From NCBI GenBank assembly GCA_027437055.1, contig DAIAOV010000018.1:1-37737 (forward strand): a DNA stretch of 37,737 bases. The letters run 5' to 3'. The translations under genes were made by a program, and so were the position numbers. Under the pieces are notes generated by a model. The model saw only the letters and a list, made by a program, of their open reading frames with translations. It had not been told where the DNA came from and did not search any database. This document shows, piece by piece, positions 1-8,343 of the stretch (positions are counted from its first letter, which is position 1; every line of letters begins with the position of its first letter). The DNA comes from Legionella sp. GTDB taxonomy: Bacteria > Pseudomonadota > Gammaproteobacteria > Legionellales > Legionellaceae.

Positions 1-120
1 GGTGTTGGTTATCTTCTTGCAGCACTATTTACTCGTAGTTTTACACCAATAAAAGTGAACACGGATAGTGCGAATCAATTGGATGAAACTCAAGAAGCGG
101 TTAATAGGTTACAAGCGTAA
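1..120 (+). CDS. C-terminal end of a truncated plus-strand protein
   Basis: Frame 1 is open from the window edge to a TAA at 118-120 and encodes 39 residues. It begins with a hydrophobic stretch (GVGYLLAALF) and ends in a polar Glu/Gln-rich tail. The hydrophobic start suggests a last membrane segment followed by a cytoplasmic tail, but the fragment is too short to name a family. A strong inverted repeat lies 5 bp after the stop, which supports this as a genuine gene end. The rest of the gene lies outside the window. Confidence 0.6.
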   Translation, partial: GVGYLLAALFTRSFTPIKVNTDSANQLDETQEAVNRLQA

Positions 121-125
121 TTTTT

Positions 126-147
126 GTCGGGCAATTTATTGCCCGAC
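126..147. terminator. Palindromic terminator between convergent genes
   Basis: Ten-base arms GTCGGGCAAT (126-135) and ATTGCCCGAC (138-147) are perfectly complementary around a 2-base loop. The hairpin lies between a plus-strand gene ending at 120 and a minus-strand gene ending at 151, so it could stop transcription from both sides. The arm sequence GCCCGACCTA recurs at 6674-6685 and, inverted, at 8321-8343. Confidence 0.7.
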
Positions 148-150
148 CTA

Positions 151-2172
151 TTATGTTATTCCTGGTTTTTCTTCCTCAACCTCTGTTGTTGTTTCTTCTA
201 TTTTAACTCTTTGGGATTGGAACAGTCTTGGACCACGTGACTGACGAAGATCAGATCTCGCTTTTTTGTTAGGGTGTTGTTTGTCTTTTGTTTCTGCAAC
301 CTCGTCTTTGTTTTCTTCTGCGTCTGCTATTAAGTCGTTATATTTACGCTTTTTACCTTTCCCTTGCTCTATAAGCTCATCATCCGAGCCTTTTTGTTTT
401 TTTACTTCTTGTATTTCATTTGTTGATTCTAAATTAGGTTCTTGAGATTTCCGTTTTTCAATATGAGAGTCTTTTGTAAGATCGGCCTCTTTTTTAAATA
501 ATAACATTGCAAGGTCAGGATATTGGTACTCTTTAGCCATAAAAAGCAGTTTATTTGTGGTCTCAATATCGATTTCTGCATGCTGTTCAATAAAATAGGT
601 CACTAAAGGCGTATTCCTAGCTTGCACTGCCAGTAAAATAGTTTGATAAAAATCATCGCCTTGGCGGATTAAATCAGGCTGCACTTCCAATATCAATTTA
701 ACTATATCTAAATGACCAAGTACAGTAATCAGTTTAAGTCTTGATAAATCCGCATTGTCCGAAAGATGCGCCTCTACTATAGTACTCAATTGCTCCACTC
801 TTAAAATATGATCATCATATGAAACCATATTAGAAAGATAGGGAATAATAGAACTAATCAAGAGTGATAACATCAGATCCCCTGCACTAATCTCAGCCCC
901 AGCGGCAATAAGCTGCCTAGCAACTTCCACGTGATTAAATACCATAGCTAGAATAAGTGGTGTTACATTATCATTAGTTTTAGCATTAACGTTGACTCCG
1001 GCCGCAAGAAATAACCTTACAATATCGACATGGCCCTGCTCAGCCGCATAATGAAGCGGAGAATGTTTCCTAAAATGAGACGGGGTATTAGCATGAACTC
1101 CTGCATCAAGTAGTAGTTTCACTACCGCAGCATTACCTGACTTAGCAGCATAATGAAGTGTGCTATGTCCATAGGTAGTAGTCACAACGTTAACATTAGC
1201 TTTTGCGTTAATAAGCAGCTCGACTACTTCTGCATAACCACCCTGAGCAGCCCAATGCAGAGGAGCCAATCCAGCATCTAATGACAGCCCATCATTTATT
1301 GCAGCGTCTACTCTTGCATTGAGACCGATAAGATACTTAACGAGCTTGCTATGGCCATTGGCTGCTGCCCATGAAAGCGCTGTACGATTATTGATATCTT
1401 TGCTTTCGAGTAGGTCTGGTCGATACCCTAGAATCTTCGCTACTAAGTTGGACAAGCCTAAAGACGCTGCCAGATGGATTAGTTGAAGCCCATCGCCACT
1501 ACATGGTTTATCAAGCTGATTTGTTATATCTGCTATTGTGTTTAACGAAACAAATTCATCCAGCTCCTGATTGCAGATCAGAAACCAATAAAAAAGTTTT
1601 TTTCCTTGCTCGTCAGTCTCCTTTAGCACCTCTCCTTGTGGACTTAGATATTTCTTTTTTATCTGTTGATAAAGATAATCTAATACCGGCTGATTACGTA
1701 TTTTTTTAGCCAGATCCAATAAAGACGTTTGCTTTTTGTTTCTGCTATCTAAGATTGTGTTTAGTTCCGTTTCCTGGAGAGTTGTAATATCTGTTCTAAC
1801 AATAGCTATAGCTAATTGTTGCTGATTTTTGGGCCACAGTTTAATCTCACTATCTAAAGCGCTGAGAAATTCATAGCGCCAATTGATCTTTGATTTATTA
1901 ACCAGCTCTTTAAATAAATTGGGAAAAATTTCCTCAAATTTCATTTTCCATAGAACATTATCTTCAGCCGATTGTCCTATGTGATGATTAACCAAGGACA
2001 AAGCCAATAATATTTTAAAGGGTAAAAATAAAAATATACTCGTTAAAACTTCCGGAGAAAAAGACTCCAAATTTATTTTAGTACTTTCTTCAGAAGCTTC
2101 TTGAGCACCTGTTAATGAATATTCTGGCTGAAGACCAGCATGAAACGATTTTTCAATTTTTTCTGCGCCCAT
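151..2172 (-). CDS. F-box and ankyrin-repeat protein, probable secreted effector
   Basis: A 673-residue protein. Residues about 36-80 match an F-box (ESFSPEVLTSIFLFLP, then an LSLVN helix and LWKMKF), the module that binds Skp1 in eukaryotic SCF ubiquitin ligases. About six ankyrin repeats follow at 228-430, with clear TPLHYAA and GHxDIVRLFL signatures. The C-terminal 110 residues are charged, with two basic clusters resembling nuclear localisation signals (GKKRKY near 605, NKKAR near 635), and end in a Glu-rich tail like Dot/Icm secretion signals. No bacterial signal peptide is seen. F-box plus ankyrin is the architecture of known Legionella and Legionella-like effectors that recruit host ubiquitin ligase. 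I infer a host-directed role in which the ankyrins bind the target. The Shine-Dalgarno before the ATG is weak. The gene is monocistronic and convergent with the gene to its left. Confidence 0.88.
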   Translation of the reverse strand: MGAEKIEKSFHAGLQPEYSLTGAQEASEESTKINLESFSPEVLTSIFLFLPFKILLALSLVNHHIGQSAEDNVLWKMKFEEIFPNLFKELVNKSKINWRYEFLSALDSEIKLWPKNQQQLAIAIVRTDITTLQETELNTILDSRNKKQTSLLDLAKKIRNQPVLDYLYQQIKKKYLSPQGEVLKETDEQGKKLFYWFLICNQELDEFVSLNTIADITNQLDKPCSGDGLQLIHLAASLGLSNLVAKILGYRPDLLESKDINNRTALSWAAANGHSKLVKYLIGLNARVDAAINDGLSLDAGLAPLHWAAQGGYAEVVELLINAKANVNVVTTTYGHSTLHYAAKSGNAAVVKLLLDAGVHANTPSHFRKHSPLHYAAEQGHVDIVRLFLAAGVNVNAKTNDNVTPLILAMVFNHVEVARQLIAAGAEISAGDLMLSLLISSIIPYLSNMVSYDDHILRVEQLSTIVEAHLSDNADLSRLKLITVLGHLDIVKLILEVQPDLIRQGDDFYQTILLAVQARNTPLVTYFIEQHAEIDIETTNKLLFMAKEYQYPDLAMLLFKKEADLTKDSHIEKRKSQEPNLESTNEIQEVKKQKGSDDELIEQGKGKKRKYNDLIADAEENKDEVAETKDKQHPNKKARSDLRQSRGPRLFQSQRVKIEETTTEVEEEKPGIT

Positions 2173-2279
2173 TTACTAACCTATTGTATATCCACTGAAA
2201 CGGAGCGGCTTATTTTAGCACCAGTTGAAGATATTGTATCTCACAATATCATCTCGAGACCCACACATCGGAACTCTAT

Positions 2280-3194
2280 TTAAATACTATGAGTCAAACA
2301 AGTTAATTTAATTTCATCTCCCAAAGACAGTATGGTCTCTGTTCCAAATGGAATCGGTTGATTGTCATATCCATGACCTATACCATGTAGCCTTACCACA
2401 GGAATAGCACACTGCTCCGCAAAGCGCTGTAGGACAGGTTCGATTTTGGAGGAATTATCGGGTTCTTTTCCTTCAAGAAAATCAGCGAATACAATGGCTG
2501 CAGCATGATGAAAAACTCCTGCTTGAGTCAAATGCTCCAACATGCGATCCACTCGATAACCCCGCTCTCCTATTTCCTCTATCAAGATAATTTTATTGCC
2601 TGCATCCATCTGCCAACAAGTAGCGATACCTGCCTGAATGAGTGATAGATTACCTCCTGTGAGAGAAGATTGAATCACCTGACTCTGCAATGCATAGGAG
2701 TTCATTGGCATTAATCCAGTAAATTCAACATGTTTTATTGTACCAAACAAAATTGCCTTTAAAGAAGCAATGGACTCCACAGAAAAACGATCAGGGGCCG
2801 GAACTCCATGAATAGTTGGCCAACCCCAGGCCTGCTGTAAATAGAGTTGCAAAGCGGTAATGTCGCTCATACCTACAAAGATTTTTACTGATTCAGGTGG
2901 ATATACTTCCGTTAGTTTTGGAATTAAGCGCATAGAACCATAGCCACCACGCGCGCAAAAAATGGCCTTGCTTTGTGGATTTAATAAAGCCTGCTTCAAG
3001 TGCTTAAAACGGGCTTCATCGGTATTAGCGCACAATACGTCTGTTCCAAAAATATCCTCTTTAACAATACAGATTAACTGCCATGACTCCAATAACTCTC
3101 TCATTGCAGCGAGTTGTCGATCAGAACAACGTGACGCAGGGGCAATAATTTCCACAGTATCACCCGCTCTTAATATAGTAGGCATTTTGTGCAT
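2280..3194 (-). CDS. ldcA: LD-carboxypeptidase (peptidase S66)
   Basis: A 304-residue protein of usual family length. S66 enzymes cut the terminal D-alanine from tetrapeptides during murein recycling in the cytoplasm; MccF relatives cleave microcin C-type peptides. Visible family features are the N-terminal GDTVEIIAPA strand, the ARGGYGSMRL motif near 81-90, the nucleophile Ser110 in FVGMSDITAL, the acidic member of the triad in IEEIGERGYR (Glu206 or 207) and His274 in HGIGHG. No signal peptide is present, which fits a cytosolic recycling enzyme. It follows the VOC gene by 7 bp and is probably co-transcribed with it. A second ATG three codons downstream is also possible. An MccF-like immunity role cannot be excluded from sequence alone. 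Confidence 0.9.
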   Translation of the reverse strand: MHKMPTILRAGDTVEIIAPASRCSDRQLAAMRELLESWQLICIVKEDIFGTDVLCANTDEARFKHLKQALLNPQSKAIFCARGGYGSMRLIPKLTEVYPPESVKIFVGMSDITALQLYLQQAWGWPTIHGVPAPDRFSVESIASLKAILFGTIKHVEFTGLMPMNSYALQSQVIQSSLTGGNLSLIQAGIATCWQMDAGNKIILIEEIGERGYRVDRMLEHLTQAGVFHHAAAIVFADFLEGKEPDNSSKIEPVLQRFAEQCAIPVVRLHGIGHGYDNQPIPFGTETILSLGDEIKLTCLTHSI

Positions 3195-3201
3195 GGTTTA
3201 T

Positions 3202-3576
3202 CTAAACCGCTTTAGAATATAACGCAAGTGCATTACCTTCTGAGTCAAGAATAATTGCTCTATGGCCATAAGGTCCTATTTGTTCTTTTGGACTAAGTAT
3301 ATTACTACCTTGTTTTTTCGCTTCATCAATAGCACGATCTAATCGTCCTTCAACACTCAGATAAACCAATGGGCCATTTTGAGAGGGTTTTCTATTTTCC
3401 ATAACACAAAGACAGCCTGAAACATTATCTTGAGTATGCGGTAAAAGGCCAAATTCAAAACCATGTTCTGTGATTTTTTCCACTGGCTTATTTAGAACTG
3501 CTGAATAAAAGTGTATAGCTCTGTCTAATTCAATTACAGGGATATCAATCCAGCAGAAAGTGTTCATTTGACTCAT
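3202..3576 (-). CDS. VOC family (glyoxalase-like) protein
   Basis: A 124-residue protein with the two beta-alpha-beta-beta-beta modules of the vicinal oxygen chelate fold. The first begins FCWIDIPVIELDRAIHFYSAVL; the second has the LDRAIDEAKKQG helix, then GPYGHRAIILDSEGNALALYS. That ending is typical of the small VOC proteins annotated as glyoxalase/bleomycin-resistance-like. Substrate and metal use cannot be read from the sequence. It is the first gene of a two-gene unit, with the LD-carboxypeptidase starting 7 bp after its stop. Nothing links the two activities except co-transcription. Confidence 0.85.
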   Translation of the reverse strand: MSQMNTFCWIDIPVIELDRAIHFYSAVLNKPVEKITEHGFEFGLLPHTQDNVSGCLCVMENRKPSQNGPLVYLSVEGRLDRAIDEAKKQGSNILSPKEQIGPYGHRAIILDSEGNALALYSKAV

Positions 3577-3600
3577 AGTGATTTTCCTCGTCTATTAGAA

Positions 3601-4887
3601 TTACTTACTCGATCTCAATAACGATTTAGTAGCAAATGGAATTTTACAAAATACTTTGTCATACGCCAAACAATGAATTTTCGTTATTTGTTCAAACGGA
3701 GCTAATTTCTTTTTTATGAACTCACCGCGCGTACTACCCGGATTTCCTTCATACCAAATAGTTGCTATATGAGTATTTTGCAGTAAAGCCTCTATTCCTA
3801 TTGTTCCTATACGGTTATAAGCTACATCCAAATACCAAAGTGTCGTGTTTTGTGCTAAGGCAACAGCCCCCGAGTCACCTATATAATTATGTGTCAACAT
3901 CAAAATATTAATCTCTCTATTTTTTGCCAAAGCAATAGCCCCCTCATTACCTATTTGATTCCCCGCAAGGACAATAGAGGATAGATGAGAATTAAAAGCC
4001 AATGCCTCAGCACCTTGATCATCAATATGATTTACTAAATCTGGAAAATCCATATCATCATAGTTACCCAATTGTACGAATTCCAAACCAGGCATAGCAG
4101 CTATAGCTGCGGCGCCACGCGAGCTTACGTTAGCATTGGATAAATCAATAAAATTGATACGCTCATTAGCCGCCAAGGCAATCGCTCCGTCATCCCCCAA
4201 ATTGCTATACCCCATCGCCAGTGAAGTAAGATTGGGCATCCGCGCGATCAACTTCGCCTCATTTGCTCCTAAGTTACTGTAATATAAGCCTAATGTAGAT
4301 AGTTTTTGATTCTGTCCAAGAGCAGCAATACTCTCATGAGCTATAGTACTCAGATCCCCTACCCATAGAGTGTCTAAAGTGGTACTTTTTGCCAATGCCA
4401 AAAACCCATTATTACCTATTGGATTATTGAGCAATACTAAGCCTTTTAACTGAGGATTATTTGCTAAAGCAATTGCTCCCTCATCACCAATTTCACTATC
4501 CAGCGCATTGATATTCTCTAAGGTAGAATTATTGGCAATAGCTATCGCTCCATCAGAACCAATAGGATTTTTACTTATATCAAGATAAGTAATAGAGGAT
4601 ATTTGAGCTAATTGCGCTGCTCCCTTGGGCCCAATATTATTATGAGATAAAGAAAGTACAGAAATGTCTTTATGTTCCTCAAGATAGGTACGTAGGCTAG
4701 GAATATCTTCGTCATTAAGCATGCAATAATCCATAACTAAAAATTTCACATCCCCATAGTCGATCACCTTATCATTGACCTGGGTGATGCATTTATTAGG
4801 CTTAAAGACGTCTAATGAATTGGCATTCCCCAAAGGCGTTGTCACACTGCAAATTAAAGATAAAACAAAAACAGAATTTTTAAACAT
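3601..4887 (-). CDS. Leucine-rich repeat protein with signal peptide
   Basis: A 428-residue protein. Residues 1-23 look like a Sec signal peptide (basic start, then VFVLSLICSV). From about 70 to 400 it is built of roughly a dozen 23-25-residue repeats of the form LxxLDLSxNxIGxxGAxALA, the ribonuclease-inhibitor-like class of LRR usual in eukaryotes and common among Legionella effectors. A short Cys-containing tail closes the protein. LRR arcs bind protein partners; no enzyme domain is visible. The signal peptide is unusual for a Dot/Icm substrate, so periplasmic or type II-secreted placement is as likely. The gene stands alone, divergent from the CoA-binding gene. An AGG lies 5-7 bases before the ATG. 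Confidence 0.85.
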   Translation of the reverse strand: MFKNSVFVLSLICSVTTPLGNANSLDVFKPNKCITQVNDKVIDYGDVKFLVMDYCMLNDEDIPSLRTYLEEHKDISVLSLSHNNIGPKGAAQLAQISSITYLDISKNPIGSDGAIAIANNSTLENINALDSEIGDEGAIALANNPQLKGLVLLNNPIGNNGFLALAKSTTLDTLWVGDLSTIAHESIAALGQNQKLSTLGLYYSNLGANEAKLIARMPNLTSLAMGYSNLGDDGAIALAANERINFIDLSNANVSSRGAAAIAAMPGLEFVQLGNYDDMDFPDLVNHIDDQGAEALAFNSHLSSIVLAGNQIGNEGAIALAKNREINILMLTHNYIGDSGAVALAQNTTLWYLDVAYNRIGTIGIEALLQNTHIATIWYEGNPGSTRGEFIKKKLAPFEQITKIHCLAYDKVFCKIPFATKSLLRSSK

Positions 4888-5057
4888 AAGACCTGTCCCT
4901 AATGATTAAAGCAACTTCCCATCGGTATCATAAAAATGTTTCCGCAAAAGATAAATAGTAAAATGACACAAGAGAGTTAAGAGAATGACTAGTGTAATTT
5001 TCTTTTAATATTGCTACTCTTTACTTAAGATCATTTTTTTCACTTCGATGAATTACC

Positions 5058-5459
5058 ATGAACACTAGTCCAATTGAACGCTTTTTACAATCTCCAGCCT
5101 TTGCCGTGATAGGCGCCTCATCTAATAGGGAAAAATACGGTAATAAAGTTCTGCGTTGTTATATGCAGCATAGAAAGGTTGTTTATCCTGTCAACCCACT
5201 AAAGCAACAAATTGAAGGAATACCAGTTGTTCATTCAATCAATGAGTTACCCAAAGAGGTAAAGAGTATTTCCGTTATTACTCCCCCGCAAATTACAGAA
5301 TATATTGTGGATGAGGCAATTAAAAAAGGAATAGAGAATATCTGGATGCAGCCAGGTACAGAAAGCGATTCTGCTATAAAAAATGCAATAGAGCACAGAA
5401 TGAATGTCATCGCTGGAGGGCCTTGTATTTTAGTGTTTATGGGGTATGAAGAACACTAA
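5058..5459 (+). CDS. CoA-binding domain protein (YccU-like)
   Basis: A 133-residue single-domain protein of the CoA-binding family related to the N-terminal domain of succinyl-CoA synthetase alpha and to E. coli YccU. The nucleotide-binding start is FAVIGASSNREKYGNKVLRCY, followed by VVYPVNPLKQQIEGIPVV, the SVITPPQ strand, IWMQPGTES, and the closing GGPCILV. Length and motif order match the family. Its biochemical role is not established; binding of CoA or a CoA-like nucleotide is the family expectation. The gene is monocistronic and divergent from the LRR gene across 170 bp. Confidence 0.87.
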   Translation: MNTSPIERFLQSPAFAVIGASSNREKYGNKVLRCYMQHRKVVYPVNPLKQQIEGIPVVHSINELPKEVKSISVITPPQITEYIVDEAIKKGIENIWMQPGTESDSAIKNAIEHRMNVIAGGPCILVFMGYEEH

Positions 5460-5535
5460 GCACAGCAAATCTTTGCACGAGACCAAAAGAAAAAAGCAGT
5501 ATTTTACCAGTTCTACGTCCTGTGGCTTTTCTGGA

Positions 5536-5556
5536 TTCCGCGGACAAGTCGCGGAA
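5536..5556. repeat. GC-rich hairpin in a repeat patch
   Basis: TTCCGCG (5536-5542) and CGCGGAA (5550-5556) form a perfect 7-bp stem with a 7-base loop. The surrounding 5465-5590 is clearly more GC-rich than its neighbours and has no credible gene. It abuts the point where the racemase-like remnant breaks off, so it may be part of an inserted repeat. Confidence 0.5.
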
Positions 5557-5596
5557 CGTAGCCTGGGGCGCTGCCTTTTATGTCACATTCACGTTA

Positions 5597-5782
5597 TTAA
5601 CGAAATTCCGTCAATGGATGCAGATTCTTGTCAGGCAGAGTCAACCCATGTACTTCAAATTTAAAACTCTTATCTGAATAATTATCCAAATAATGCTGTA
5701 ATTGTTTGATATAATTTTTTTGTTCAGAGGGATCCACAAAGCTTTGGTACCAAATTCTTTTATATGTGTTCAAAATATTCAT
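5597..5782 (-). pseudogene. N-terminal remnant of an Asp/Glu/hydantoin racemase-like gene
   Basis: The minus-strand reading frame gives 61 residues that resemble the start of aspartate/glutamate/hydantoin racemase-family proteins: KRIWYQSFVDPSEQKNYI, then FEVHGLTLPDKNLHPLTEF. Such proteins are normally well over 200 residues and continue straight on after the TEFR motif. Here a TAA follows TEFR, and the downstream DNA is unrelated GC-rich repeat-like sequence with a hairpin at 5536-5556. I read this as a gene truncated by a rearrangement or insertion. The family assignment is by recognition of the motif string and is moderately sure. Confidence 0.55.
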
Positions 5783-5914
5783 CTCTTAGGATTTAATAAC
5801 CGCAGAAAGAATTCTATTGAAGGAATTTTCTGAAAATTTAACTGGTTTTAATAATTTGTTAATCTTAATAAAGTACACTATGACCATTAAATAAACTTAA
5901 TTGGATGTTAATTG

Positions 5915-6475
5915 ATGTCATCATATGTAAGAAAACTATCTTTTTTTTGCGATAAAATAGAACGTACCTATGACAATGTACTTCATTCAGTTGTAAAGCT
6001 TATTGATGAAGGTGAAGAATTTTACACACCCCATGTAGAAGCCAACTTCATTTTAAAACTTATATCTAAATTACGAAATGATTTTAATCATAATCCCCAT
6101 CTAACCATAAATACATTAGAGGAAATGCTGAAAGGGGGGCATCTTAAATTTGTAGACGATGGCTCACTTTATAATGAGTTAGTTGCAACATTTCAAGAAT
6201 GTCTTTACGAACGTACTTCTTCCCATGAATCATGTACTCAACAATATTCTTTTTCAGGCCCGGTAGTTAAAGAAGTACTATTTGGTGTTTCTTATGATGA
6301 GGATGGTAATCTCAATACGTGGATTCAATTTGAAAAACATAATACAAGAAACATCTTCAATCTTATTCTACATCTCTTGGACTATATAGTTCATAAATTC
6401 ACAGGACAAAATGTCGGCCCTTATGGTCTATCAGACTATACAGAAAATAACCCATTAGTTTTAAGCGCCAGATAA
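5915..6475 (+). CDS. Unrecognised 186-residue protein
   Basis: The frame can open at a TTG at 5912, but the ATG at 5915 is preferred. The product is soluble, with no signal peptide or membrane segment. It is mostly helical, with acidic and His/Asn-rich stretches (LISKLRNDFNHNPHL), a glycine-containing turn (MLKGGHLKFVDDGSLY), then a beta-rich segment (VLFGVSYDEDGNLNTWIQFEK) before a final helix. I do not recognise a family. Codon use and AT richness fit the neighbours, so it appears to be a real gene. It is flanked on both sides by repeat-like DNA, which suggests an accessory locus. Confidence 0.65.
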   Translation: MSSYVRKLSFFCDKIERTYDNVLHSVVKLIDEGEEFYTPHVEANFILKLISKLRNDFNHNPHLTINTLEEMLKGGHLKFVDDGSLYNELVATFQECLYERTSSHESCTQQYSFSGPVVKEVLFGVSYDEDGNLNTWIQFEKHNTRNIFNLILHLLDYIVHKFTGQNVGPYGLSDYTENNPLVLSAR

Positions 6476-6479
6476 ATAG

Positions 6480-6610
6480 TACCCGATCCCTCACAGTCGC
6501 GACTTGGATTTTGAATTGCAGCCGGATTATATAACTTCTTATCCGAGCCGCGCACGTCAGTAAGCGGAGCTTTTGTTGCGCTTCGTTTAGCGTCAAACCT
6601 ACCTGTTAAC
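6480..6610. repeat. GC-rich intergenic repeat-like segment
   Basis: The segment is much richer in GC than its neighbours (for example CCGAGCCGCGCACGTCAG near 6544-6561). Two overlapping minus-strand frames of about 60 residues run through it. One contains PLTDVRGSD, a string I associate with spurious frames over intergenic repeats rather than with a protein family. It lies between the convergent ends of two genes. No transposase or clear terminal repeat was seen. Confidence 0.4.
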
Positions 6611-6661
6611 TCAAAATGCACTCTTTATGGGAGTTGTTGTTCATAAAATAAGCTATATCAT

Positions 6662-6685
6662 GCCGGGCCAAAGGGCCCGACCTAC
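6662..6685 (+). repeat. Palindromic repeat, left copy
   Basis: CGGGCC (6664-6669) and GGCCCG (6674-6679) pair around AAAG, followed by ACCTAC. A near-identical copy in opposite orientation lies at 8321-8343, so the two copies bracket the gene at 6714-8201. The copy at 126-149 has the same outer bases with a different centre. It probably acts as a terminator for the convergent genes here. Confidence 0.6.
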
Positions 6686-6713
6686 GTTACAAAGCGTTTG
6701 AAGAAATATAGAG

Positions 6714-8201
6714 TTAAATTTCAAATGCTCCTCTTGCTGTTAACTCTACGAAATCCTCCGCGGTATGTCGAGATACTTCTGGTCTTTGTCGAAACAAACC
6801 AGCAATAGAAGCTTTAGATTCTTTAGGCTGCCTGTTAATATAGTCCATTTTTGACGCTTCTTCAGCTTCCAAAGTATCTATTTCAAACAAGTCATTTTCA
6901 ATCTGCTCAATAAAAGCATCATGAGTAGAACCATTGGCTATAAATTCTGTGGAATTTTGAGAAAACACAGTTCTAAATAAATTATCCATCTGAAGTTCAG
7001 TAAGTTCTTTGGATAGTTTCACATGCTGTTCACGTTTTTCATCTACAACTGAATCCAATTTATTTTCTATCAGCCCACCTAAGTCAATGATAGCCTCAAC
7101 TGCCAAGCTAGATAATAAAATTACAGATAGTGTTTCAATAATTACAAGAGAAAGACCTAACAGCGGCATGGTTGCAGTTAAAGCCATTATCAGCGCTGGA
7201 GCAACAATAACAGCTGTCAGCAATAATAAATACAATGATATCATAGCGCCATATGCAAGAATTGGTTTTAATACAGCAAATACAGACTCTGTGTTTTCTA
7301 TAGATTCAAACAACTCCTTGGCTTCTTTGGTCTTTGCTTCTATTTCAGCCTTCAGTTTTTCAAAACTGGGATCATCAGTTAACATTTTGGCATATTTTAT
7401 TCGGGCTTCTTTAATACTTTCGTTATGAACTTGTAACCTATCCATAATTCTGGACAATAATTGTCTAATTGCAGCATTGTCTCTATTCAGAGATCCAATC
7501 CATTGCAATAATAGTTTTCTGTCTCCACTGTCCTTAGTAAATTTCAATTCTTTTTGCAAACGGTACTTTAATTTAATTTGTTGCATTAACGTAATCTTAT
7601 AAGTGTCTTGATGAAAATTTAATAGAAAATCTGAAGAATTACGTTGTAAAGGTATTGATGACGTCTTTAACAATGTAACCAAACTCATTAGATTATCTAT
7701 GGTGCTCAGCGCCGAATTAGCAACAATAACTGCCTCTGATAATTTTTTATTAGTAAAGGAGGCCCGAGCTTTTGCAATAGCTTCTTTTCCAACTAATGCA
7801 GTAAATGGCTTATCGGAATATAAGTTAGGATTCAATAATGAAATGAAAGCGGGGATTACTTCAACACGATGTAACTGCTCAACCAAATTTGGATCTGCTT
7901 TTATTTGAGCAAGAGTCACTGATTTCACTTCAACCGATGGTAACGAGACTATAGGTATGAGCCCAACAAGAAATGAAAGTCCGGATGTGTTGATTTCTTC
8001 TTCCGACGCTTCATTGAGATAGTCCATTACATCATTTAAAAAATAAATAGAGCCATCAGTTGCTTTTACAAATTGTTTAGCAAATTCAGGGGTTGTTTTT
8101 ATTGAGCCATCTTCTAGAGTTATTAAATTCAAAACTTGCAGATGACCTAAAAAATCATTTAAATCTTGGGCAGTATTAAAACGTATAGGCTGTAACGACA
8201 T
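6714..8201 (-). CDS. Unrecognised 495-residue membrane-anchored protein, effector candidate
   Basis: The frame has two in-frame ATGs. The second, at 8201, is chosen because GAGGG lies 5 bases upstream of it, overlapping the first. The N-terminal 300 residues are soluble and helical, ending in a charged coiled-coil-like region (KLKAEIEAKTKEAKELFESIE). A hydrophobic hairpin follows at about 310-365, with two or three membrane segments (ISLYLLLLTAVIVAPALIMAL and LLGLSLVIIETLSVILLSSL). A charged helix and an acidic C-terminus come next (IENDLFEIDTLEAEEASK). There is no signal peptide. A soluble domain, membrane hairpin and Glu-rich C-terminus are common in Legionella effectors, but no family is recognised. 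The flanking inverted palindromic repeats are noted separately. Confidence 0.75.
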   Translation of the reverse strand: MSLQPIRFNTAQDLNDFLGHLQVLNLITLEDGSIKTTPEFAKQFVKATDGSIYFLNDVMDYLNEASEEEINTSGLSFLVGLIPIVSLPSVEVKSVTLAQIKADPNLVEQLHRVEVIPAFISLLNPNLYSDKPFTALVGKEAIAKARASFTNKKLSEAVIVANSALSTIDNLMSLVTLLKTSSIPLQRNSSDFLLNFHQDTYKITLMQQIKLKYRLQKELKFTKDSGDRKLLLQWIGSLNRDNAAIRQLLSRIMDRLQVHNESIKEARIKYAKMLTDDPSFEKLKAEIEAKTKEAKELFESIENTESVFAVLKPILAYGAMISLYLLLLTAVIVAPALIMALTATMPLLGLSLVIIETLSVILLSSLAVEAIIDLGGLIENKLDSVVDEKREQHVKLSKELTELQMDNLFRTVFSQNSTEFIANGSTHDAFIEQIENDLFEIDTLEAEEASKMDYINRQPKESKASIAGLFRQRPEVSRHTAEDFVELTARGAFEI

Positions 8202-8320
8202 GATATCCCTCATAGACGTTGGATTTAAAAAGGCCTCAGTGTATTGTATTTGCCCTTAAATGTCTACATTTATGCTAAGTACATTGATTTATATAGAAAA
8301 ATGTAGATCTTTATAACGTG

Positions 8321-8343
8321 GTAGGTCAGGCCCTTGGCCCGAC
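8321..8343 (-). repeat. Palindromic repeat, right copy (inverted)
   Basis: Reading the minus strand, this matches the copy at 6662-6685 except for a one-base shorter centre and a few substitutions. GTAGGTCAGGCC and GGCCCGAC form an imperfect hairpin. It lies in the 313-bp gap between the gene start at 8201 and the lipoprotein end at 8515. The rest of that gap shows no credible gene. Confidence 0.55.

Noticed and set aside
5446-5664. 72-codon plus-strand frame after the CoA-binding gene
   Set aside because: It begins inside the previous gene, runs through GC-rich hairpin DNA and the racemase remnant on the other strand, and has no protein-like composition or ribosome site.
6399-6621. Two overlapping minus-strand frames of 61-65 codons
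   Set aside because: They overlap each other, partly oppose the end of the 5915-6475 gene, and lie over a GC-rich repeat-like segment. The PLTDVRGSD string is typical of spurious frames.
7009-7428. 139-codon plus-strand frame
   Set aside because: It lies entirely opposite the well-supported 495-residue gene and has Ser/Ile-rich composition typical of an antisense shadow.
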